Assembly (NCBI GenBank): GCA_002029975.1
Contig: LQBE01000018.1
Coordinates: forward strand, 43,768-95,118
Origin: a delta proteobacterium ML8_F1
GTDB lineage: Bacteria > Bacillota > Clostridia > Peptostreptococcales > Acidaminobacteraceae
Length of the DNA stretch: 51,351 nt
Direction of reading: 5' to 3'
Made by a program: the position numbers and the translations under genes. The notes under the pieces are model-generated. The model ran no database searches and had not been told where the DNA came from. It saw nothing but the letters and a program-made list of their open reading frames with translations. Positions within the stretch are counted from its first letter, which is position 1; each line of letters begins with the position of its first letter. Shown piece after piece: positions 17,622 through 25,589 of this stretch.

Positions 17622-17826
17622 TATAATTATCATTACCAGGAGATTTACCGGATTTTCCCATGGTGGCTGGAGGCCGGCGACTCATATGGACATCCCGGGT
17701 AAAATGCCACCGGAATATTTCTGGGTCGACAGCAGCGTTGAAAGAATGACGGGTCCGGATTTTCATCCGCCCTCAGAGGGGCCCCTAAACCTGTCATTTT
17801 TCATAATAAATCAAAGGAGGTAGTTT

Positions 17827-19134
17827 ATGGACATCTTATTGAACCCCATTGTCATCTCGGTATTGGTCATGACCGTCCTGAGCCTGCTCAAGATGAATGT
17901 GCTGATTGCACTCATCGTGGCCGCTCTGGTTGGAGGAACTCTTTCAGGCATGACCCTGGGAGACACCATGAATGTGCTGGTGGGAGGGATGGGCGGCAAT
18001 GCCCAGACCGCTCTGAGCTATGTGCTCCTGGGAGCTCTGGCGGCTGCCATCCACAAGACCAAGGCGGCGGAAGCCCTGACCATCTCCATCAGTCGCATGA
18101 TCAAGGGCAAGAAACTGGTACTGCTGTTGATGCTTGCCTTTGTAGCGGCTCTCTCGGGAACGGTGATACCGGTGCATATTGCCTTCATCCCCATCATGAT
18201 TCCTCCGCTGCTGGGGGTCATGAACAAGCTCAAACTGGACCGGCGCGCGGCCGCTTCAGCTCTGGCCTTTGGCCTCAAGGCGCCCTACATTACGATTCCC
18301 GTAGGCTACGGCATCATTTATCACAGTATTATCAAAGACCAGATGGCGGCCAGTGGTCTTGAGGTCACCATGGAGATGATCTGGAAATCCACCTGGGTGG
18401 CCGGACTGGCCATGGTGGTCGGACTGGTGCTGGCCCTGTTCTATTACCGCAAGGACAGAGAATATGAAGAGGTCGAAGGTTTTTCCTTTGAAGAGGACAA
18501 CACCACACAAGTGGCCATGACCAGGGTGCACTGGATTACTCTGATTGCGGGAGTGTCAGCCCTGGTGGTCCAGCTGACCCTCGGATCCCTGCCCCTGGGT
18601 GCCATGGTGGGTCTGGCCATCATGGTAGTCACAAAAACCATCAAATGGACCGATGTGACGGAGGTCATGGAAGGCGGTATCCAAATGATGGGATTCATTG
18701 CCTTTGTCATGCTGGTGGCTTCGGGCTATGGCGCTGTCATGAGAGAGACCGGCGGCATTGACGCCCTGGTTACAGCGGCATCAGCGGCTATGGCGGGAAG
18801 CAAGTCTATCGCTGCTTTTATCATGGTGCTCATTGGTCTTATCGTCACCATGGGGATTGGAACCTCCTTTGGAACAGTCCCGATTCTTGCGGTTATCTAT
18901 GTCCCCCTGGGACTGGCCCTGGATTTCAGTCCTCAGGCCATTATATTGCTCATTGCCACGGCGGCTGCCCTGGGTGATGCCGGTTCTCCGGCCTCGGATA
19001 CCACCCTTGGTCCCACAGCGGGACTCAATGCAGACCATCAGCATGACCATATCTGGGATACCTGTGTCCCGACCTTCATGGCATACAATATTCCCTTGAT
19101 GATCTTCGGAACCATCGGGGCGACTCTGATGTAG
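17827..19134 (+). CDS. Na+/H+ antiporter-family permease, YuiF/NhaC-like; possible histidine or amino acid transporter
   Basis: 435 residues, almost entirely hydrophobic helices. MDILLNPIVISVLVMTVLSLLKMNV, AFGLKAPYITIPVGYGIIYH, and the C-terminal GIGTSFGTVPILAVIYVP, ATAAALGDAGSPASDTTLGPTAG are typical of the YuiF-type branch of the NhaC-like ion transporter superfamily. These are often labelled Na+/H+ antiporters, but many sit in amino acid catabolic loci and probably carry amino acids. AAAGGAGG precedes the ATG. It is expressed from the sigma-54 promoter at 17606 together with the aminotransferase 12 bases downstream. The context points to uptake of the substrate degraded by the hut-type genes (inference). 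Confidence 0.8.
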   Translation: MDILLNPIVISVLVMTVLSLLKMNVLIALIVAALVGGTLSGMTLGDTMNVLVGGMGGNAQTALSYVLLGALAAAIHKTKAAEALTISISRMIKGKKLVLLLMLAFVAALSGTVIPVHIAFIPIMIPPLLGVMNKLKLDRRAAASALAFGLKAPYITIPVGYGIIYHSIIKDQMAASGLEVTMEMIWKSTWVAGLAMVVGLVLALFYYRKDREYEEVEGFSFEEDNTTQVAMTRVHWITLIAGVSALVVQLTLGSLPLGAMVGLAIMVVTKTIKWTDVTEVMEGGIQMMGFIAFVMLVASGYGAVMRETGGIDALVTAASAAMAGSKSIAAFIMVLIGLIVTMGIGTSFGTVPILAVIYVPLGLALDFSPQAIILLIATAAALGDAGSPASDTTLGPTAGLNADHQHDHIWDTCVPTFMAYNIPLMIFGTIGATLM

Positions 19135-19146
19135 AGGAGGAGGAAA

Positions 19147-20499
19147 ATGTCCCTGACGACGATAAAATGCCAGAAGCTGGTTGACGAGGACCACAGTGTC
19201 ATCGCTGAAGCTTCCCGGAGTCATTACTTTCCAGTGGCCATTGCCGAGGGAAGGGGAGCGGTCTTCAAAGACCTTGACGGCAATGGCTTCATCGATCTCA
19301 CCAGCAGTGCCGCGGTCCTCAACACCGGACAGAGCCACCCCAGGGTCGTCGGGGCGGTAAAGGACCAGCTGGAGAAATATATACACTTCAGTTCAGACTA
19401 CCTGTATCAAGAGCCCCAGGTCCGGCTGGCGGAAAAGCTGGTTTCAGTGGTTCCCGGAGATTTCAAGAAAAAGGTTTCCTTTGGACATTCCGGTTCCGAC
19501 GCCATTGACGGTGCCATCAAAATGGCCAGGGCGTATAAACGAAGGGGCGGCATCATCAGCTTCTCCGGTGCCTATCACGGGACGACTTACGGGGCCCTGA
19601 CGGCCAGCGGGATCAGTCACGGCATGCGCAGAGGACTGGGCCCCATGCTCCCGGAGGTGTATCACATGCCTTATCCGGATTGCTACAGATGTCCCATGGG
19701 ACATAAGAAGGATACCTGTCAGCTGGCCTGCATGGATTATTTTGAACAGGTGCTTCAAAGGTCTGTTGTCCCGGATGAGGTTGCAGCGGTGCTCATTGAA
19801 CCCATTGCCGGGGACTTTGGTTTCAGTGAACCGCCCAGGGCCTATTGGGAGGCCCTGAGCAGGCTGTGTCAAAGACACGGGATGCTGCTCATTGTGGACG
19901 AGGTCCAGATGGGCATGGGACGAACCGGCAAATGGTTTTCCTTCGAGCATTTCGGCGTAGTGCCGGATATGGTGGTCATGGGCAAGGCCCTGGGCTCCGG
20001 AATGCCCATCAGTGCGGTGGTGGCCCGGTCTGAAATCATTGACGCCCTGGAGGTTCCCGGACATCTCCTGACCCTGCAGGGCAATCCCCTGTGTGCCCGG
20101 GCGGCTTTAGCCACGCTGGAGGTTATCGAGGAGGAGGGGCTCATTGAACGCTCGGCCCTGCTTGGCAGACAGCTCAAGGAAGCCTTCGAGAGGCTTCAAG
20201 GCACGGTGGATATCATTGGGGAGGTGAGGGGCCGCGGCCTGTGTCTCGGGGTTGACCTGGTCAAGGATCTGAAAACCAGGGAACGGGATCTTAAGGGGGC
20301 GGCAAAGGTGGTCTACGAGGCCTATCAGCGTGGAGTCCTGGTCCTCTTTCTGGCAGGCAATGTTCTGAGAATCCAACCCCCTCTGGTGATCCAGGAGAGT
20401 GAACTCCAGGAGGCCTTTGGTGTGCTCCGTGAAGCTGTGCTGGCCCATGCCAGGGGTGAACTGCCCGATGAGGGACTCTATGAAGTCCAGGGATGGTAG
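19147..20499 (+). CDS. Class III (subgroup II) PLP-dependent aminotransferase, GABA/ornithine aminotransferase-like
   Basis: 450 residues, full length for the family. IVDEVQMGMGRTGKWFSFEHF contains the PLP-contacting Asp, and VVMGKALGSGMPIS holds the Schiff-base Lys. An insertion with clustered Cys (YPDCYRCPMGHKKDTCQLAC, about residues 177-196) resembles that of archaeal and mammalian GABA aminotransferases, where Cys may hold a metal or cluster. These enzymes act on omega-amino groups (GABA, ornithine, beta-alanine). The exact substrate is unclear, and no such step exists in the standard histidine pathway. Co-transcribed with the permease; a strong hairpin follows at 20517-20567. Confidence 0.85.
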   Translation: MSLTTIKCQKLVDEDHSVIAEASRSHYFPVAIAEGRGAVFKDLDGNGFIDLTSSAAVLNTGQSHPRVVGAVKDQLEKYIHFSSDYLYQEPQVRLAEKLVSVVPGDFKKKVSFGHSGSDAIDGAIKMARAYKRRGGIISFSGAYHGTTYGALTASGISHGMRRGLGPMLPEVYHMPYPDCYRCPMGHKKDTCQLACMDYFEQVLQRSVVPDEVAAVLIEPIAGDFGFSEPPRAYWEALSRLCQRHGMLLIVDEVQMGMGRTGKWFSFEHFGVVPDMVVMGKALGSGMPISAVVARSEIIDALEVPGHLLTLQGNPLCARAALATLEVIEEEGLIERSALLGRQLKEAFERLQGTVDIIGEVRGRGLCLGVDLVKDLKTRERDLKGAAKVVYEAYQRGVLVLFLAGNVLRIQPPLVIQESELQEAFGVLREAVLAHARGELPDEGLYEVQGW

Positions 20500-20516
20500 T
20501 GAATTGGGAAATGCCT

Positions 20517-20567
20517 GAGGCAACCCCCTTTGGATGGGCTTTAGAAAGTAGAGCCCATCCTTGCCTC
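20517..20567 (+). terminator. Terminator-like hairpin after the aminotransferase gene
   Basis: Inner stem GGATGGGCT / AGCCCATCC (20532-20540 and 20552-20560) and outer stem GAGGCAA / TTGCCTC (20517-20523 and 20561-20567) with an unpaired CCCCCTTT bulge. The downstream GTTTTC is only a weak T run. It separates the permease-aminotransferase unit from the sigma-54 promoter of hutU. Confidence 0.6.
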
Positions 20568-20613
20568 GTTTTCAGCCTCTGACAGCCGACCCAAGAAAGA
20601 ATCTGTTCTAAGG

Positions 20614-20628
20614 TGTATAAAATTTATA
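20614..20628 (+). promoter_or_regulatory. Distal activator-type site
   Basis: TGTATAAAATTTATA contains a perfect 13-bp palindrome TATAAAATTTATA and shares TGTATAAAATTT with the proximal site 94 bases downstream. A further half-site in reverse, AAAATTTTACACAG, lies at 20661-20674. Repeated copies are typical of sigma-54 activator binding regions. Confidence 0.5.
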
Positions 20629-20705
20629 GTGTCTTGCGCCGTTAAGATCCCGGAGTGAAAAAAATTTTACACAGGACCAGGAAAAGCGTAGACAAGGTCT
20701 GATAA

Positions 20706-20728
20706 AGCTGTATAAAATTTGTACAGCT
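20706..20728 (+). promoter_or_regulatory. Proximal upstream activator site of the hutU promoter
   Basis: A 23-bp near-palindrome with only one mismatched pair; its core is CTGTATAAAATTTGTACAG (20708-20726). It ends 71 bases before the sigma-54 promoter at 20797, a typical distance for an enhancer-binding protein. The matching element at 17517-17535 has the same phase. The divergent activator at 15600-17282 is the likely ligand. Confidence 0.65.
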
Positions 20729-20796
20729 CTTGGTGCTGCAAGCAGTAAAAAAAGGGTGAAACCCTTCAAAAAGGCTGTTTTTTACAGTGGAATCCC

Positions 20797-20812
20797 TGGC
20801 ATGGATTTTGCT
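20797..20812 (+). promoter_or_regulatory. Sigma-54 (-24/-12) promoter of the hut operon
   Basis: TGGCATGGATTTTGCT has the GG-N10-GC spacing and differs at two positions from the promoter at 17606. It lies 62 bases before the hutU start. The 359-base gap between aminotransferase and hutU is thus filled by a terminator, three activator-type sites and this promoter. Confidence 0.87.
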
Positions 20813-20858
20813 TTATTTATAGGTGAAGTGATAACCCCATTGAATAGGAGGTAGAACA

Positions 20859-22574
20859 GTGAGTAAAGCCGAGATTTTGTATGAAGTGAAAGCACAACGT
20901 GGAGATACCCTGCGCTGCAAGGGATGGAAGCAGGAGACACTCCTCAGAATGTTGGAGAATAACATGGAGAATGCCGAAATTCCCGAGCTGCTGGTAATCT
21001 ATGGTGGCAATGGGAAGTGTGCCCGCAACTGGGAATCCTATCACGCCATTGTCAAATCCCTCAAGGAACTGGAAAACGATGAAACCCTGGTGATTCAGTC
21101 GGGGATGCCCGTGGCCATTTTCAAAACCCATCGATTGGCTCCCAGGGTGGTTATGGCGACCACCAACATCATGAAGGCCACCTGGGAGATTTTCTACGAT
21201 CTGCAGGACAAGAACCTCACCATGTTCGCCCAGTATACGGCGGCACCCTGGGAGTATATCGGCACCCAGGGGGTTATCCAGGGAACCTTTGAAACCCTGT
21301 CCGCCATTGCCATGAAGCGATACAACAATGATCTCAAAGGCAGAATCTATCTCACGGCGGGAGCCGGTGGCATGGGTGGCAATCAAAGCTGGGCTATGAA
21401 AATGCACGGCGGTGTGGCCATCATTGTGGATGCCGATGAGCGGGTGATCGACCGCCGGATTGAAAAGAACTATCTGGACATGAAGGTCCACAGCCTGGAT
21501 GAAGCCATTGACATTGCCAAGAAGGCCGCAGGTGAGGGAACGCCCCTGTCAGTTGCCGTGGTGGGCAATGCGGCGGACCTCTTTGAAAAAGCCTATGAGC
21601 AGGGTTTCATGCCCGACATCATGAGTGAGATGTGCCCCTGCCATGACCCCCTCTCCTATATTCCATCAGGTTACACCGGTGAGCAAGCGGACGAATACCG
21701 GGTGAGAGACCGGGAGGCCTATCTCCATGAGGCCAGGGAAACCATGAAACGACAGCTTCGCGCCATGAATCAATTCCACGCCAGGGGCGTCGAGGTCTTC
21801 GAATACGGGACCAGCATCCGCAAGGAATGCCGGGATGCCGGAATGCCGGAAGAGGAAGCCATGACGATTCCAGGATTTGTCTCGGAGTACATCAGACCCC
21901 TCTTCTGTGAAGGAAGGGGCCCTTTCCGCTGGACCTGTATCTCAGGAGACCCGGAGGATCTGAGAAAAACCGACGATCTGGCCCTCGAAATCTGCAAGGG
22001 GGATCCCCTGGTGGAGCGTTGGATCAACCTGGCCAGGAAGCATCTGCCCATTGAGGCGCTGCCGGCAAGAATCTGCTATATGGGATTTGGTCAGCGCAAG
22101 CGCTTCGGACTGGCGGTGAATGAAATGGTGAAAAACGGGGAACTCAAGGGTCCCGTGGCTTTCTCGAGGGACAACCTGGACTCGGGTTCTATCGTCAATC
22201 CCACCTTTGAATCAGAGAACATGAAGGACGGCGGGGACCTGATTTCCGACTGGCCCTATCTCAACGGCTTGCTGAATGCTTCAGCGGGATGCGATTTGAT
22301 TGCCATTCAGGCCAACTACTCCATGGGAGAGGCAGTGCACACCGGCGTGACTATGATTGCGGATGGCACTGAAGAAGCAGCCCTTAGACTGGAAGCCTCC
22401 CTGACGGTGGACTCGGGTATCGGTGTGGTGCGTCATGCCCAGGCCGGCTATGAGACGGCCAGGGATGTGGCCAATGGCAAGGGCAAGCTTACTACTGACA
22501 GCATCAAGGTGCCACTGTGGTGGCAGCCTGCCGAGTTTGTCACCTTCGGCCCCGACGGGAAACCGCCGAGATAG
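20859..22574 (+). CDS. hutU: Urocanate hydratase-family protein (HutU-like, divergent)
   Basis: 571 residues. The family is clear: YGGNGKCARNWESYHAI, LTAGAGGMGGNQ (NAD-binding Gly motif), YIRPLFCEGRGPFRW, SGDPEDLRKTD, LPARICYMGFGQR and GVVRHAQAGYETA. Urocanase adds water to urocanate to give imidazolonepropionate, using tightly bound NAD+. Several core motifs differ from the textbook enzyme: GGAQPLA reads GGNQSWA, FDYGNN reads FEYGTS, and HHGGGVGMG is replaced by QANYSMG two residues shorter. A C-terminal tail of about 25 residues is extra. It may be an anaerobe-specific branch or act on a modified urocanate. GTG start eight bases after TAGGAGG. First gene of the sigma-54 hut operon. Confidence 0.82.
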   Translation: MSKAEILYEVKAQRGDTLRCKGWKQETLLRMLENNMENAEIPELLVIYGGNGKCARNWESYHAIVKSLKELENDETLVIQSGMPVAIFKTHRLAPRVVMATTNIMKATWEIFYDLQDKNLTMFAQYTAAPWEYIGTQGVIQGTFETLSAIAMKRYNNDLKGRIYLTAGAGGMGGNQSWAMKMHGGVAIIVDADERVIDRRIEKNYLDMKVHSLDEAIDIAKKAAGEGTPLSVAVVGNAADLFEKAYEQGFMPDIMSEMCPCHDPLSYIPSGYTGEQADEYRVRDREAYLHEARETMKRQLRAMNQFHARGVEVFEYGTSIRKECRDAGMPEEEAMTIPGFVSEYIRPLFCEGRGPFRWTCISGDPEDLRKTDDLALEICKGDPLVERWINLARKHLPIEALPARICYMGFGQRKRFGLAVNEMVKNGELKGPVAFSRDNLDSGSIVNPTFESENMKDGGDLISDWPYLNGLLNASAGCDLIAIQANYSMGEAVHTGVTMIADGTEEAALRLEASLTVDSGIGVVRHAQAGYETARDVANGKGKLTTDSIKVPLWWQPAEFVTFGPDGKPPR

Positions 22575-22612
22575 GCAGCTCAAGTGGCTGGAAAATTAAA
22601 CGGACAATACAA

Positions 22613-22650
22613 CCACCTGAAGGGGCATGCACATGCCCCTTTCAAGGTGG
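22613..22650 (+). other. Intercistronic hairpin between hutU and hutH
   Basis: CCACCT(22613-22618)...GGGGCAT, loop GCAC, ATGCCCC...AGGTGG(22645-22650): two stacked stems with small internal loops, no T run after it. It sits just before the hutH ribosome site (GAGGAG). More likely an mRNA processing or stability element than a terminator. Confidence 0.5.
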
Positions 22651-22674
22651 ATGCAGGGACTGAGGAGCTGAATA

Positions 22675-24204
22675 ATGATGCAGACAATTTATATAGACGG
22701 CGACAATTTGACCATTGATGAGGTTGTGAAGGTTTCCAGGGAAATGTATGGGGTTGCACTGACGGAAGAGGCCAAAAGAAAAATCATCCAGTCCAGAAAA
22801 CGCGTCGAAAATTTTTTGCAAAAAGGTCGCGCGATTTATGGCATCAACACGGGTTTTGGGAAATTCAGTGATGTGAGCATCCCCCCGGACCAGATAGAAG
22901 CGCTGCAGCATAATCTCATTGTAGCTGATGCCGTGGGGGTGGGAGACCCCTTCAAGAGCGATGTGGTGCGGGCTGTCATGCTTTTGAGAATCAATGCCCT
23001 GGCCAAGGGTTATTCCGGTATCCGTCTCGAGGTGGTCCAGACCCTTGTTGACATGCTCAACCGGCACCTGCATCCTGTCATCAGGGAGAAGGGTTCCGTG
23101 GGTTCCAGCGGTGATTTGTGTCCCCTGGCCCATATGGTGCTGCCCATGATCGGCCTGGGGAAAGCAGAGCTGGGCGGGGTGGTCATGGAGGGCCTGGAGG
23201 CCATGGAGACGGTAGGGCTGGCCCCGGTCCGCCTCAAGGCCAAGGAGGGCCTGGCCCTCATCAACGGGACCTGTGTCATGACCGCCGTGGGGGCCCTGGC
23301 AGTGCATGATGCCCAGGTGCTGGCCAAAACAGCGGACATTATCGCCACCCTCACGATTGAAGCCCTGGAGGGCATTACGGACGCCTTTGACGAGAGAATC
23401 CATCTTGCAAGACCCCACCAGGGCCAGATGGATACGGCGAAAAATATTCTCACCCTGTGTGAGGGTTCAAAGCTTACCACAAGACAGGGCGAACTCAGAA
23501 TGCAGGATGCCTATTCCCTGCGATGCACGCCCCAGATTCATGGCGCCAGTCGACTGGCACTGGACTATGTCCGGGGGGTGGTCCAGACGGAAATCAATTC
23601 TGCCACGGACAATCCTTTGATTTTCGAAGAGGGGGACAACGCTCTTTCAGGAGGCAATTTCCACGGCCAGCCTGTGGCTATCGCCATGGACACTCTGGGG
23701 ATTGCCATGGCAGAGTACGCCAATATTTCTGAAAGGAGAACCGAAAGACTGCTCAATCCCGCCCTCAGTGGCCTTCCGGCTTTTCTGGTCAAGGAAGGGG
23801 GCGTCAACTGCGGGTTTATGGTTCCCCAGTATGCCGCGGCGGCCCTGGTTTCAGAAAACAAGATTCTGGCCCATCCGGCCAGTGTGGATTCTATCCCGAC
23901 TTCGGCAAACCAGGAGGATCATGTGAGTATGGGAACCATTGCCGCAAGAAAGGCCAGAACCATTATTGAACACGGTCAGTCGGTGCTGGGAATTGAATGG
24001 ATGTGCGGGGCCCAGGCCGTTGATTTCAAGGAACCGGAAAAACTGGGCAAGGGTTCCGGGGCGGCCTATGAACTCCTCAGGCAGCAGGTGACCTTCCTGG
24101 CCTCTGACCGCATATTTTATGAAGAAATGGACCTGACCCGGGAGATGATTGCAAGCGCAGCGCTCTTGAAGGCCGTTGAAGAAAAGACCCGGGAGCTGCT
24201 GTAG
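22675..24204 (+). CDS. hutH: Histidine ammonia-lyase
   Basis: 509 residues, full length. Landmarks: YGINTGFGKFSDV, the MIO-forming region KGSVGSSGDLCPLAHM, KEGLALINGTCVMTA, MQDAYSLRCTPQIHGA, SGGNFHGQPVAIAMD, GGVNCGFMVPQYAAAAL and PTSANQEDHVSMG. The enzyme eliminates ammonia from L-histidine to give trans-urocanate through an MIO prosthetic group formed by self-cyclisation of Ala-Ser-Gly. Here the triad is Ser144-Ser145-Gly146 (bases 23104-23112), which can still cyclise chemically but is less common. The ATG at 22675 is followed by a second ATG; GAGGAG precedes both. Second gene of the hut operon, after a hairpin. Confidence 0.92.
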   Translation: MMQTIYIDGDNLTIDEVVKVSREMYGVALTEEAKRKIIQSRKRVENFLQKGRAIYGINTGFGKFSDVSIPPDQIEALQHNLIVADAVGVGDPFKSDVVRAVMLLRINALAKGYSGIRLEVVQTLVDMLNRHLHPVIREKGSVGSSGDLCPLAHMVLPMIGLGKAELGGVVMEGLEAMETVGLAPVRLKAKEGLALINGTCVMTAVGALAVHDAQVLAKTADIIATLTIEALEGITDAFDERIHLARPHQGQMDTAKNILTLCEGSKLTTRQGELRMQDAYSLRCTPQIHGASRLALDYVRGVVQTEINSATDNPLIFEEGDNALSGGNFHGQPVAIAMDTLGIAMAEYANISERRTERLLNPALSGLPAFLVKEGGVNCGFMVPQYAAAALVSENKILAHPASVDSIPTSANQEDHVSMGTIAARKARTIIEHGQSVLGIEWMCGAQAVDFKEPEKLGKGSGAAYELLRQQVTFLASDRIFYEEMDLTREMIASAALLKAVEEKTRELL

Positions 24205-24317
24205 ACCAGGGACCCTCTTTACCGGAGGGGCTGCTGACGGGTACGGGAAAGAGCCCTTGTATCCAGTCGAGGATTGAAACCTATAAAACATCAGTGTTCA
24301 TGAGGAGTGGATACCCT

Positions 24318-25574
24318 ATGCAAAGCAACCACGGCACCACGGTCATCGCCAATGCCCGGAATCTTTTGACCATGGCCGAAAACGCCCAAGACCACATTGG
24401 ATTGGTCACTAATGGATTTCTTGGAATCCGGGGCGAAAAAATCGTAGCGGTGGGCACGGAAAAAGCGGTCTATGAAGCCCTCGGGGGTCCGCCTGAGCAG
24501 GTCATCGATGCCAGTGGCATGACGGTCCTGCCGGGATTTGTCGATGCCCATACCCATGTGGTTTTCGGCGGGACCCGGGTGGCGGAATACGCCGCATCCA
24601 TGACGCCTGAAGGATATGAGCGATTCAAGTCTTCAGGAGCCCTGAAAGGGCTTGAAGCCACTATCCGCATGACCCGGGAGGCGGACCGGGAAAACCTGAA
24701 GGCCCAGGCAAAGAAGCGTATTCTCGATATGCTGGAGCATGGCACCACGACGGTAGAAAGCAAAAGCGGTTACGGTCTGGATATCGCAACTGAACTCAAG
24801 CAGCTCATGGTCAACCGGGAGCTGGATGAAGAACTTCCCGTGGATATTGTTTCAACCTTTCTGGGCGCCCACGGGTGGCCGCCGGAAATGACTAAAGAGG
24901 ACTACCTTCACCACCTGCTGGAAGAAATGATGCCGAGAATTGCCGCAACAGGTCTGGCGGAATTCTGTGACATCTGGTGTGATGAGGGACATTTCAGCCG
25001 GGAGGAATCGGAGTTGGTCCTCTCAAAGGGCCGTGCCCTGGGCATGGAACCCAAGATCCATACCGGAGCCTATTCCTATATTGGCGGGGGGGACTTGGCC
25101 GCTGAAATGAAAATGGTATCAACGGAGCATCTCAACTATACGCCGCCAAAGACGCTTAAAAAACTTGCCGAGGCCGGAGTGCCCGGGGTACTGCTGCCGG
25201 GAACGGATTTTTCAGTGCGTCATCCCATGCCGGTCAAGGGTCGGGATCTCATTGACGCCGGAATGACTGTGGCCCTGGGAACCAACTGCTGTCCCGGTGC
25301 CTGGATTACCTCCATGCAGCTGGTGATGACCCTGATTTGCCGCAACCACGGTCTTACGGTCGAGGAGGCCTTGAGAGCCGCCACCCTGGGCAGTGCAAGG
25401 GCCATCAGGCGCGACAGCGACCGCGGATCCCTGGAAGTCGGAAAACTTGCGGATATCCAGATCTGGGACACCCCCCATTATGAGGATGTCATCTACCATC
25501 TTGGGGAGAATCAGGTCACCATGGTATTCAAGCGCGGACTTATGGTAATTGACAGAAAAAAGACACAGGAGTAG
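24318..25574 (+). CDS. hutI: Imidazolonepropionase (HutI-like, altered active-site residues)
   Basis: 418 residues of an amidohydrolase-fold enzyme that opens the ring of imidazolone-5-propionate to N-formimino-L-glutamate. VLPGFVDAHTHVVFGGTR provides the HxH metal motif; VESKSGYGLD, MVSTEHLNYTPP and the C-terminal AATLGSARAIRRDSDRGSLEVGKLAD are family features. Two expected elements are changed. KIHTGAYS stands where HADE/HADQ usually occurs. ALGTNCCPGAW has Asn323 (25284-25286) where the metal-binding Asp (SDFNPG or TDCCPG) is expected. The ATG at 24318 follows GAGGAGTGG by ten bases; an in-frame GTG at 24294 has weaker support. Between hutH and fchA in the operon. Confidence 0.85.
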   Translation: MQSNHGTTVIANARNLLTMAENAQDHIGLVTNGFLGIRGEKIVAVGTEKAVYEALGGPPEQVIDASGMTVLPGFVDAHTHVVFGGTRVAEYAASMTPEGYERFKSSGALKGLEATIRMTREADRENLKAQAKKRILDMLEHGTTTVESKSGYGLDIATELKQLMVNRELDEELPVDIVSTFLGAHGWPPEMTKEDYLHHLLEEMMPRIAATGLAEFCDIWCDEGHFSREESELVLSKGRALGMEPKIHTGAYSYIGGGDLAAEMKMVSTEHLNYTPPKTLKKLAEAGVPGVLLPGTDFSVRHPMPVKGRDLIDAGMTVALGTNCCPGAWITSMQLVMTLICRNHGLTVEEALRAATLGSARAIRRDSDRGSLEVGKLADIQIWDTPHYEDVIYHLGENQVTMVFKRGLMVIDRKKTQE

Positions 25575-25589
25575 TATGGAGGTGAGAGT

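Noticed and set aside
17605-17823. Small plus-strand reading frame of 72 codons before the permease gene
   Set aside because: It begins inside the sigma-54 promoter, so its start would not be transcribed, and it has no ribosome site.
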